Shown here: positions 25,431 to 33,843 of the stretch, piece after piece | How positions within the stretch are numbered: position 1 is the first letter of the stretch | Layout of the letters: each line of letters opens with the position of its first letter | NCBI GenBank assembly: GCA_036267635.1 | Contig: DATAVR010000089.1 | Location: 1-64,000 of the forward strand | Source: JADGRB01 sp036267635 | Lineage (GTDB): Bacteria; Myxococcota_A; Polyangia; Fen-1088 | Reading direction: 5' to 3' | Length of the DNA stretch: 64,000 nt | Notes under the pieces: generated by a model | What the model was told of the DNA's origin: nothing | What the model saw: only the letters and a program-made list of their open reading frames with translations | Database searches by the model: none | Translations under genes and position numbers: made by a program

Positions 25431-26729
25431 ATGAGATTCGTTGGTTTTGCATCGATCGTTGTCCTGACCTCACTGCTCGGATCTCGCGCCCGAGCACAGC
25501 TCGATCGCGGGGACGAGGCCGAGCTGGAACGAACCGCGCGCCTTCAGACCGTCTTGCGGGTCGCCCTCGATCGGAACCGCGACGTCGCGGAGAGCCAGGC
25601 TCGGGCGTCTGCAGCCGAGGCGCGCGGCCAGGCGGCATCACGGCTTCCAGATCTCGAGCTCAAATATGAACAATGGGGTGTTCCGCTCTCTCGTCCCTAC
25701 GCGCTCGACAGCGCGCAGACCCTGATGATCGGCGTGAAGCAGACGTTTCCGGCCTGGGGAACGCTCGATGCGCGCGGGCGCGCGGCCGCCGAGGACGCCG
25801 GCAGCGCGCGCGACATGTCGCGCGCGCGCCGGCAAGAGGTCGCCGCGCAGGTCCGTCGCACCTACGCGACCTACTACAAGGCCGACCAGGAGCTGCGCCT
25901 GCATCTCGAGCACGTCGGTCTGACCTCACGCGTCCTGGAGCTGGCCCGGCTCAACCAGCGCACCGGCCACGGCAGCTTGCAGGATGTCCTTCGCCTCGAG
26001 CTCGAGATGACTCGTTTGCACACCGACGTGGCGCACATCGAGCGGGAAGAACGATCGAGCCGGGCGCTCTTGAACGCGCTGATGGACCGGCCTGCCGAGG
26101 CGCCGCTCGGTCCCCCGGAGGATCTGGCGGTCATCCCCGCGGCGGAGATCGCGGCGCTCGAGAGGAGCATCGACGCGAATCGCCCCGAGATCGCCACCGC
26201 CGCCCGCGCCGTTCGTCGCAGCGAAGCGCTCCTCGACGGTGCGCGAGATGCGGCGCGATTCCCGGAGGTCATGGTGGGCCTCGATTACTGGTACATGCCG
26301 ACGTTCCCATCGGACATGCGCCAGGCCTACGGCGCGATGGTCGGCATCAATCTACCCTGGCTTTCGGGGCGCCATGGGGACGAGCAGCGCGCGGCGGAAC
26401 AGACGCTGCATGCCGACGAGGCCGCGTTCCAGTCCGTTCAGAACACAGTCCGGTACGAGCTGCACGACGCCGCGGCACGTCTCGAATCTGCACGCCAGTC
26501 GTTCACCATCATCGACCAGGAGCTGGTGGCGCAGGCCCGGCGGAGCCTGGAGGCCACCCAGTCGGAATATGCGGCGGGGCACGGCGACGCGGTCGGTGTG
26601 CTGGATGCACTGCGGTCGTTGCTGCAGGTCCGGATCGAGCGGGTCCGTGCGCTGGCCGAGCTGGCCTCCAGTCAGGCGGACCTGGAACGCGCGGCGGGAA
26701 CGCTCGCGGTGGCAGGAGCTCCCCGATGA
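25431..26729 (+). CDS. TolC-family outer membrane channel of a metal efflux system (CusC/CzcC type)
   Basis: A 432-residue outer-membrane factor. A signal peptide ends near RARAQ. Two repeats of the long coiled-coil/OEP domain follow: the first at residues 40-220 (RRTYATYYKADQELRL), the second at 235-425 (RSLEATQSEYAAGHGDAVG). It forms the trimeric exit duct for the CusB/CusA-like proteins encoded next. AGGAG lies before the ATG, and the gene ends with an ATGA overlap into the adaptor gene. The trailing stretch is typical of heavy-metal OEPs. Confidence 0.88.
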   Translation: MRFVGFASIVVLTSLLGSRARAQLDRGDEAELERTARLQTVLRVALDRNRDVAESQARASAAEARGQAASRLPDLELKYEQWGVPLSRPYALDSAQTLMIGVKQTFPAWGTLDARGRAAAEDAGSARDMSRARRQEVAAQVRRTYATYYKADQELRLHLEHVGLTSRVLELARLNQRTGHGSLQDVLRLELEMTRLHTDVAHIEREERSSRALLNALMDRPAEAPLGPPEDLAVIPAAEIAALERSIDANRPEIATAARAVRRSEALLDGARDAARFPEVMVGLDYWYMPTFPSDMRQAYGAMVGINLPWLSGRHGDEQRAAEQTLHADEAAFQSVQNTVRYELHDAAARLESARQSFTIIDQELVAQARRSLEATQSEYAAGHGDAVGVLDALRSLLQVRIERVRALAELASSQADLERAAGTLAVAGAPR

Positions 26730-28237
26730 ATGTTCCGAAAGACCCCCCGAGCGCCGAGACGCCGCCGGGCCCGCCCCGCGGCGCAGCGACGATGGCGATC
26801 GTTCGTTGGGCTCTGGTGTTGCTGACCGGCCTCTTGGCGACCGGATCGATTCTCAGCTTTGCCGGCCTCCATCTCGGCTCGGGCACGAGCGCCTCCTCGG
26901 GCCAGATCTACTACTGTCCGATGCACCCGTCGGTCGTCGAGAACCATCCCGGCGAATGCCCCATCTGCAGCATGACGTTGGTGCGGAAGCCCGAGGGGAA
27001 GGCGAGCCCGCCGGGTAAGGCGGTGCTGGGGGCGCGAACCGCGGGCGTCCCGGGCCTCGCGGATGTCGACCTCACGCCCGAGCGTATTCAACTCATCGGC
27101 ATGCGTACCGCTACGGTCAAGCGGGAGGCCATCGGCGGCGACCTGCGCACCGTCGGCGTCGTCGCCGCCAACGAGCGCGGCCTCGCCCAGATCAACACCC
27201 GGTTCGGCGGCTGGATCCAGAAGCTGCTCGTCTCGGAAACGGGAGAGCGCGTGCGGCGTGGACAGATACTGGCGACCATCTACAGCCCCGAGGTCTTCCG
27301 GGCCGAGCAGGAGCTGCTGCTCGCTCACGGATGGAGCACCGCCGCCGGTGAGGCCAAGCCGTCCCCTGACCACGAGGATCTGGCGGGCGGGCTCGACACC
27401 AATGCCCGTCGTCGCCTGGAGCTGCTGGGGATCGCCCCACAGGAGATCGACGAGATGCTTCGAATCGGGAAGGCCGTCGAGGCGATCCCGATCCGCTCGC
27501 CCGTCGATGGGTACGTGGTGGGCAAGAACGCCGTCGCCGGCGTCGCGGTCCAGCCTGGATCCGTGCTGTTCGAGGTCGCGGATCTCAGCCGGGTTTGGGT
27601 GAACGCGGACATCTACGAGCAGGACATCTCCCGGATCCACGTCGGCCAGCGGGGGCGGCTCGAATTGGCTTCGTATCCGGGAGAAATGCAGGCTGGGAAG
27701 GTGACGTTCATTTATCCCGTCCTCGATTCTGGAAACCGGACGCTCAGGGTTCGGCTCGAGTTTAAGAACAAGTCGGACCGCAACGGCCCCCGCCTCCGTC
27801 CCGGAATGTATGGAACGGTGTACCTGGACCTGCCGTCGACGGCAGGTCTCACAGTGCCGGCCGAGGCCGTGGTGGATACCGGGGAGACGCACTATCTCTT
27901 CGTATCGAAGGGCGGCGGCCGGTTTACGCCCCGGATGGTCAAGGTCGGGGCTCATCTGAAGGACAAGGTGGAGATCCTGAGCGGCGTCGCGGAGGGCGAG
28001 ACAGTGGTGACGACAGGCAACTTCCTCGTCGACTCCGAGAGTCGCCTACGCGCCGCGATCGAAGGTCAGACCTCGTCCGAGGGCGCCGCCGTTCAGTCGT
28101 CGACCTGCAGCACCGAGTTCGACGCGCAGAGGTTCCCTGACAAGGTGCAAGCCTGCCGAGCCTGCGAGATCCAACACCGCGGGATGGGGACGATGGAAGA
28201 CGACTGTAAGAACGCCATCCCGAAGCCCTGGCGCTGA
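26726..28237 (+). CDS. RND periplasmic adaptor of Cu/Ag efflux (CusB type) with heavy-metal-binding domain
   Basis: A 503-residue membrane-fusion protein. N-terminal membrane helix (about 28-48), then the heavy-metal-binding domain YYCPMHPSVVENHPG with CPICSMTLV (residues 63-90), then the barrel-sandwich/beta-barrel adaptor domains (GWIQKLLVSETGERVRRGQI, IRSPVDGYVVGKNAVAGV). The C-terminal tail is unusual, with four Cys and Met residues (CSTEFDAQ, CRACEIQHRGMGTM). The start overlaps the TolC-like stop (ATGA) with GGAG upstream. It should hand periplasmic Cu(I)/Ag(I) to the pump encoded 10 bp downstream. Confidence 0.9.
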   Translation: MNVPKDPPSAETPPGPPRGAATMAIVRWALVLLTGLLATGSILSFAGLHLGSGTSASSGQIYYCPMHPSVVENHPGECPICSMTLVRKPEGKASPPGKAVLGARTAGVPGLADVDLTPERIQLIGMRTATVKREAIGGDLRTVGVVAANERGLAQINTRFGGWIQKLLVSETGERVRRGQILATIYSPEVFRAEQELLLAHGWSTAAGEAKPSPDHEDLAGGLDTNARRRLELLGIAPQEIDEMLRIGKAVEAIPIRSPVDGYVVGKNAVAGVAVQPGSVLFEVADLSRVWVNADIYEQDISRIHVGQRGRLELASYPGEMQAGKVTFIYPVLDSGNRTLRVRLEFKNKSDRNGPRLRPGMYGTVYLDLPSTAGLTVPAEAVVDTGETHYLFVSKGGGRFTPRMVKVGAHLKDKVEILSGVAEGETVVTTGNFLVDSESRLRAAIEGQTSSEGAAVQSSTCSTEFDAQRFPDKVQACRACEIQHRGMGTMEDDCKNAIPKPWR

Positions 28238-28247
28238 GGAGCAGATC

Positions 28248-31200
28248 ATGGTCGAGAAAATCATAGAGTTCTGCGCGCGCAACCGGTGGTTGGTCCTATT
28301 GGGTGTCGTCTTCGCCCTCGTAGGGGGCGTCGTGGCGATGAAGAAGGTGAAGCTCGACGCCATCCCGGATTTGTCCGATCCCCAGGTCATCATCTTCACC
28401 GACTGGATGGGCCGCAGCCCGACGCTGATCGAGGATCAGATCACCTACCCGATCGTCTCGAAGTTGATCAGCACGCCGCACGTCCGGGACGTGCGCGGCT
28501 TCTCGATGTTCGGCATGTCGTTCGTCTACGTTATTTTCGATGACGGGACCGACATCTACTGGGCGCGTTCGCGCGTGCTCGAGTACATGAACAGCCTCAA
28601 AGGGGCCCTGCCAGAGGGCGCCACGCCGACGCTCGGACCCGACGCCACCGGGATCGGGTGGACCTTCCAGTACGCGCTCACCGACAAGACGGGCAAGCAC
28701 AGCCTCGACGAGCTGCGAACGTTCCAGGACTTCACGTTGCGCTACGCCCTCGGCAGCGTCCCCGGGGTCGCGGAGGTCGCCAGCGTCGGCGGCTATCAGA
28801 AGCAATACCAAGTTACGGTTGATCCGAACCGCCTACGCGCCTACGGCGTGACACTCAGCGAAGTCATCGACGCCATCCGACAGTCGAACAACGACGTCGG
28901 TGGTCGAATCATCGAATTTTCCGGGCGCGAATACTACGTCCGCGGGCGCGGATACATTCACGACCTCGGCGCGATCGAGAAGATCGCCCTGCGGACGAGC
29001 GGCCCGAGTGGGACGCCGCTCCTGGTGAAGGACGTCGCGACCGTGCGCTTCGGCCCCGAGATTCGCCGCGGGCTGCTCGAATGGAATGGCGAGGGGGAAG
29101 CCGTCGGTGCGGTCGTCGTCACGCGCTACGGGGAGAACGCGCTGGACGTCATCGGTCGCATTAAAAAGAAGATCGAGGAACTAAAGCCGAGCTTTCCGGA
29201 CGGCGTGGAGCTGACGGTCGCCTACGACCGGTCTGGCCTCATCGAGCGGTCGATCGACACGCTCAGGCACGCGCTCACGGAGGAGGCGATCGTCGTGAGC
29301 TTGGTGATCCTGCTGTTTCTCCTCCACTTTCGCAGCTCGATGCTGCCCATTCTTTCGCTGCCTATCTGCGTGGCGTTGTCGTTCATCCCGATGGTGCTGC
29401 TCGGCATCCCGTCGACGATCATGAGCCTGGGCGGCCTTGCGATCGCCATCGGCGCTACTGTCGATGCGCAGATCGTCATGATCGAGGCCGGGCACAAGAA
29501 GCTCGAGCACGCCGGTCCCGGCGCCGATCGCCACCGCATCCTGATCGAAGCTGCGAAGGAGGTCACGCCCGCGATCTTCTTTTCGCTGCTGATCATCGCG
29601 GTGGCGTTCCTGCCGGTGTTCACGCTCACCGGGCAGGCCGGTCGACTCTTCAAGCCGCTCGCCTACACGAAGACCTTCATGATGCTCATCTCGGCGCTGC
29701 TCTCGATCACCTTCGCACCCGCCCTGCAGGACCTGTTCATCCGCGGGAAGATCAAACCGGAGAAAGAACACCCGGTCTCGCGCTTCTTGATTCGTCTCTA
29801 CGAGCCGTTCGTCTACGTCGCTCTCCGGCGGCCGAAGTCGACCATCGCGATCGGTCTCTTCGCCCTGGCGTCTGCGGTGCCCGTGGCGATGCGCTTGGGG
29901 AACGAGTTCATGCCCCCGCTCAATGAAGGCGACCTGCTCTACATGCCGATCACGTTCCCGAACATCTCGATCGAAGAGGCGAAGCGGCAGCTCCAGTATC
30001 AGGACCGGATCCTTCGCAGCTTCCCCGAGGTCGAGACGGTGTTCGGGAAAGTCGGCCGCGTCGAGAGCGCGACCGATCCGGCCCCCATCACCATGGTGGA
30101 GACGACCGTGCAGCTGCGCCCACCCAAGGAGTGGCGCAAGAAACACCACGACCGCTGGTACTCGAGCTGGGCGCCGGGCTGGCTGAAGCCGCTGCTCCGT
30201 CCGATCTGGGCGGAGGAGCAGCCCCTCACCTGGGAGGAGCTGACCACGGAGATGAACGGAAAGATGCAGTTCCCGGGTTGGACCAACGCCTGGACGATGC
30301 CCATCAAGACGCGCGTCGACATGCTGACGACCGGCGTGCGCACGCCGATCGGGATCAAGGTGTTCGGCAGCGACCTCAACGAGGTGGAGCGGGTGGGCGT
30401 CTCGCTGGAGCACCTGCTGGCGCCGATCAAGGGGACGCGGAGCGTCCTTTATGAGCGCAACCTCGGGGGCCTCTATCTGGACATTATCCCCAAGCCCGAC
30501 GAGCTGGCGCGCTACGGCCTTCGGGTCGGCGACGTCGAACGGGTGATTGAGAGCGCGATCGGCGGGACGCCGATCGGAACCACCGTCGAGGGACGCAACC
30601 GCTTCTCGATCAATGTTCGCTATCCGCAGGATTTTCGAAGCGACCTGGAGTCACTCAAGCGAGTGCTCGTCCCGATTGGTGGCGCGAGTGGCAGCAGCAG
30701 CGGCATGGGATCGATGGGCGGTGGCAGCGACACGCCGATGGGCACCGACGGCGCCCTGGAGACGGCGCCGGGAGCGACGCCCTTCGCCTTTGCTGGTGCC
30801 GTCGGGTCACCGCACCCGATCTTCCTCGCTCAGAACATGGACGGGATGGGGAGCGGAACCTCGGGTGGCATGCCGTCCGGCGGCTCCGGTATGGACCGGC
30901 CGCGTCTGCCCGGCGGCGTGAGCTCGACGTCTGACATGCCTTCCATGGGGCTCATGGACCACAGCATGGAGAGCGGCGGCGCGACGCCGTCGATGGGCGG
31001 CTCGGACATGCAGGCCCCGATGGGCGGAATGCAACCGAGCGCGGGCACCGCGAGGCGGCAGACCTTCGTTCCGCTCGGGCAAGTGGCGGAGATCAAGGTC
31101 ACCGGCGGGCCCCCGATGGTCCGCGACGAGGCAGGCCTCCTCGTCGGCTACGTCTACATCGACATCGACCAGGCCCAGCGCGACCTCGGCGGCTACGTGA

Positions 31201-32081
31201 ACGAGGCCAAGGAGGTCGTCAACCGTGCGATGGCCGGCGGCGAGCTGAAGGTGCCGCCGGGCACCTACCTCAAGTGGACGGGGCAGTACGAGCAGCTCGC
31301 CGAGATGCTCGCTCGGATGAAGATCGTCGTCCCCATCACCCTGTCGATCATCGTCCTGCTGCTGTTCCTGCAGTTCCGGAACGTCGTCGAGGTCCTGATC
31401 ATCCTGCTGTCGATCCCGTTCGCGCTGATCGGCAGCGTCTGGCTGATGTGGCTGCTCGACTACCGGCTCTCGACGGCCGTCTGGGTCGGCATCATCGCGC
31501 TGGTCGGGCTGGCCGCGCAGACGGGGATCGTCATGATCGTCTACATCGATCATGCCTTCCAACGCCGGAAGGCCCAAGGCCTCATCCGGAACCTGGACGA
31601 CATCGTCGCCGCGCACATGGAGGGGACCGTCCAGCGTGTGCGCCCGAAGCTGATGACCGTCTCGACGATGCTGATCGGCCTCGTTCCGTTGCTCTGGGCG
31701 CAGAGCTCCGGGTCGGACGTGATGAAGCGGATCGCCGCGCCGATGGTCGGCGGCCTGCTGACCTCCGCCTTCCTGACGTTGGAGATCATCCCTGTCATCG
31801 TCACCTACTGGCGGCTCGAGCAGCTGCTCTGGGAACGGCTCGCCACGACCGCGGTGAACATCCTGCGCCGCTTGCAAGTCGACGCGGCCATCAGCGCCAC
31901 GGGCGCCGTGATCGCGGCAGGTCTGGGCGTCGCCCGCATCTATCTCGTGTTCCCAGGTCTGAGCCTGGTCATCGGCGAAGGCCTCGCCGGCTTGGTCTTC
32001 CTGAGCGGCGTCGGCCGCTACGTCCTTCATCGACCCGCGGCTCGCCAGGCGGTCTGGCCGGTTGATCAACAAGCCCGATAG
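28248..32081 (+). CDS. Heavy-metal RND pump (CusA/CzcA family) with Met-rich periplasmic insert
   Basis: A 1277-residue HME-RND transporter, about 230 longer than E. coli CusA. Twelve transmembrane helices in two halves. Helix 4 motif AIAIGATVDAQIVMIEAGHK carries the Asp and Glu of the proton relay; PITMVETT and TNAWTMPIK retain Met positions used by CusA-type pumps, supporting Cu(I)/Ag(I) rather than divalent zinc/cobalt. Extra length comes from a Met/Gly/Ser-rich insert at about residues 813-937 (for example SGMGSMGGGSDTPMG, SMGLMDHSMESGG) in the second periplasmic loop, and from a C-terminal extension with additional hydrophobic helices. Last gene of the operon. Confidence 0.92.
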   Translation: MVEKIIEFCARNRWLVLLGVVFALVGGVVAMKKVKLDAIPDLSDPQVIIFTDWMGRSPTLIEDQITYPIVSKLISTPHVRDVRGFSMFGMSFVYVIFDDGTDIYWARSRVLEYMNSLKGALPEGATPTLGPDATGIGWTFQYALTDKTGKHSLDELRTFQDFTLRYALGSVPGVAEVASVGGYQKQYQVTVDPNRLRAYGVTLSEVIDAIRQSNNDVGGRIIEFSGREYYVRGRGYIHDLGAIEKIALRTSGPSGTPLLVKDVATVRFGPEIRRGLLEWNGEGEAVGAVVVTRYGENALDVIGRIKKKIEELKPSFPDGVELTVAYDRSGLIERSIDTLRHALTEEAIVVSLVILLFLLHFRSSMLPILSLPICVALSFIPMVLLGIPSTIMSLGGLAIAIGATVDAQIVMIEAGHKKLEHAGPGADRHRILIEAAKEVTPAIFFSLLIIAVAFLPVFTLTGQAGRLFKPLAYTKTFMMLISALLSITFAPALQDLFIRGKIKPEKEHPVSRFLIRLYEPFVYVALRRPKSTIAIGLFALASAVPVAMRLGNEFMPPLNEGDLLYMPITFPNISIEEAKRQLQYQDRILRSFPEVETVFGKVGRVESATDPAPITMVETTVQLRPPKEWRKKHHDRWYSSWAPGWLKPLLRPIWAEEQPLTWEELTTEMNGKMQFPGWTNAWTMPIKTRVDMLTTGVRTPIGIKVFGSDLNEVERVGVSLEHLLAPIKGTRSVLYERNLGGLYLDIIPKPDELARYGLRVGDVERVIESAIGGTPIGTTVEGRNRFSINVRYPQDFRSDLESLKRVLVPIGGASGSSSGMGSMGGGSDTPMGTDGALETAPGATPFAFAGAVGSPHPIFLAQNMDGMGSGTSGGMPSGGSGMDRPRLPGGVSSTSDMPSMGLMDHSMESGGATPSMGGSDMQAPMGGMQPSAGTARRQTFVPLGQVAEIKVTGGPPMVRDEAGLLVGYVYIDIDQAQRDLGGYVNEAKEVVNRAMAGGELKVPPGTYLKWTGQYEQLAEMLARMKIVVPITLSIIVLLLFLQFRNVVEVLIILLSIPFALIGSVWLMWLLDYRLSTAVWVGIIALVGLAAQTGIVMIVYIDHAFQRRKAQGLIRNLDDIVAAHMEGTVQRVRPKLMTVSTMLIGLVPLLWAQSSGSDVMKRIAAPMVGGLLTSAFLTLEIIPVIVTYWRLEQLLWERLATTAVNILRRLQVDAAISATGAVIAAGLGVARIYLVFPGLSLVIGEGLAGLVFLSGVGRYVLHRPAARQAVWPVDQQAR

Positions 32082-32100
32082 CGGGGCCCTTGCGCTTGTC

Positions 32101-33180
32101 TCAAGAGAGGCCGAGGCGATCGAGCAGCCGGGCGAGGCGGAGGCCGAGCTGGAAGTCTCCGTTGGTGTGCGCGTAGTCGAGCGCCGCGAAGAGGTGGGTC
32201 TGCTCGAGGTCGAGCCGCTGGGGGTGCTTTTCCAGCAGCGCCACGAAATAGGCGACGGCGCGCCGCTGATCGAATTGTGTTCGAGCCAGGATCGCGTGCC
32301 GGATGGTCGCGTGGACGGTGAACCGACCCGGCAGCGGCTCCTGAACGAGGTGCCAGCGTCGGAGGCGCCCGAGGCCGGTTGAGCGCCGAACGCCGGCCAG
32401 CGCGCCGAGCGCGCGCGCGTCGGCGTGATCGCCCTGGAGGTGGGCCAGCGCCGTGAGCAGGCGGCGGCCGGCCGGCTCGAGGCGCGGCCAAACCCAGCGG
32501 ACGAGGAGGCGCAGCTCGGGGAGATCGTCCTCGTGCTCGATGGCGGCGACCCGGCCGACGCCGGCGGCGACCAGCCAGGCGGCGAGGGCGTGGGCCGTGG
32601 TGGCGCCGCTCTCGATGAGAGCGTTGCTGACGTCGAGCGCCAGCGGGTTCCAGCGGAGCAGCGGCGTCAGCTCTCCGACGGCGCGGAAGAGCCGGCCGCC
32701 GACGGTCACCAGCGGCGACACCACCGGGAACACCGACACGCCGGAGAGCAGGCAGCGGCGGGCGGTCAGCACCCAGAGCACCGGCTCGCCGGCGAGCGCG
32801 TTGAGAAAGCGCGCCATCTGCTCGTCATCCTCGTGGTTGTCGAGGACGACGAGCGTGCGGCCGCGCGCCCGGAGCTGCCGCCGCACGGCCGCCAGGCGCT
32901 CGGCGCGCGCGTCGAGGCGTCCCAGCCGGACGCCGAGCCGGATCGCCAGCATGTCGATCAAGGTCCGGTGGTCCCAGGCACCGACGCGCAGCCATTCGAC
33001 CCCGCCCGGATAGTCGCGCCGCACCCGATGTCCGAGCGCCGCGGCCAGCGTCGATTTGCCGCTGCCGCCCGAACCGATCAGCGCGAGGCGCGGATGCACG
33101 CCGGAGCGGCAGGCTGCGGTGAGGGTGCGCAGCTCGGAGGCGCGGCCGTGAAACGGGTGAGGTCGCGGGGGGAAGGGCAC
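32101..33180 (-). CDS. Minimal STAND-type (NB-ARC-like) ATPase
   Basis: A 359-residue P-loop ATPase of STAND/NB-ARC type. Walker A IGSGGSGKST (about residue 35), Walker B TLVVLDNHED (about 110), sensor-like LTARRCLL, then a helical/winged-helix part ending LLEKHPQRLDLEQ. The usual long C-terminal repeat array is missing, so it is either a minimal switch ATPase or lacks its sensor. GTG 33180 is the only sensible start; ATG 33187 is out of frame. No ribosome site is obvious. It is convergent with the metal pump gene, 19 bp apart. Partners unknown. Confidence 0.75.
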   Translation of the reverse strand: MPFPPRPHPFHGRASELRTLTAACRSGVHPRLALIGSGGSGKSTLAAALGHRVRRDYPGGVEWLRVGAWDHRTLIDMLAIRLGVRLGRLDARAERLAAVRRQLRARGRTLVVLDNHEDDEQMARFLNALAGEPVLWVLTARRCLLSGVSVFPVVSPLVTVGGRLFRAVGELTPLLRWNPLALDVSNALIESGATTAHALAAWLVAAGVGRVAAIEHEDDLPELRLLVRWVWPRLEPAGRRLLTALAHLQGDHADARALGALAGVRRSTGLGRLRRWHLVQEPLPGRFTVHATIRHAILARTQFDQRRAVAYFVALLEKHPQRLDLEQTHLFAALDYAHTNGDFQLGLRLARLLDRLGLS

Positions 33181-33249
33181 GGGCCATCTTAACGGGCAAA
33201 GCTCGACGGGGCTCCCCCTCGCGCGTCGATGCCGGTAGGCTGGCCGGAA

Positions 33250-33786
33250 ATGGGTGAGCTGGACGAGACGGCGCTCGATCGGTTCATCGCCGCCGGTTGC
33301 AGCGCCTGCGGCGGGACGACGTTGACCTTCGAGACCTACGTCGACGGCACGATCCCGTTCCTGGGCGGCGAGCCAGTGGGCCGGGTCAGCTGGGCCTACG
33401 ACGGCGAGAAGTTCGTCGACGGCGTCTATGCGATTGCCTGCGCGGGGTGCGGGCACCGGCTCTTCGCCGCCGACGGCTGCCCGCGGTGCCACGCTCCCGG
33501 CGGCCTGGCCCGCGCGCTGGCCACGCCGAACGGCTGGCCGGTGCCGACCTCTTGCCCCGATCCGAGCTGCGGCGGCGAGGAGATCCGCTACACCGCCTTT
33601 CTGCCGGCCCGCGTTCGCTACGAAGGGAAGCGCGCCGACAAGGCCCGTAGCGGAACCGAGCCGCACGACGACGGCTTTCACGGATTCCGCGCCGTCTGCC
33701 GGACCTGCAGTCAGACGGTGGCCGAGCGGCGCGACAGCTGTCCGCTGTGCGAAGCGCCCGGGCCGTTGCGGGCGCGGCCGGGCTGA
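33250..33786 (+). CDS. Zinc-ribbon protein of unknown function
   Basis: A 178-residue cytoplasmic protein with six Cys pairs: CSAC, CAGC, CPRC, CPDPSC, CRTC and CPLC, which can form three zinc ribbons (about residues 16-85, 85-115 and 150-172). No nuclease or DNA-binding domain is recognised. ATG 33250 (MGELDE) is preferred to ATG 33229, because the upstream seven residues lie over the promoter region of the divergent ATPase gene. It may be divergently co-regulated with that ATPase; this is inference. Confidence 0.65.
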   Translation: MGELDETALDRFIAAGCSACGGTTLTFETYVDGTIPFLGGEPVGRVSWAYDGEKFVDGVYAIACAGCGHRLFAADGCPRCHAPGGLARALATPNGWPVPTSCPDPSCGGEEIRYTAFLPARVRYEGKRADKARSGTEPHDDGFHGFRAVCRTCSQTVAERRDSCPLCEAPGPLRARPG

Positions 33787-33843
33787 ACGCCCGCGCCACG
33801 GCGCTGGTTGTGGCGTGAGGCGCGACGCGATAGGAACACTCAC

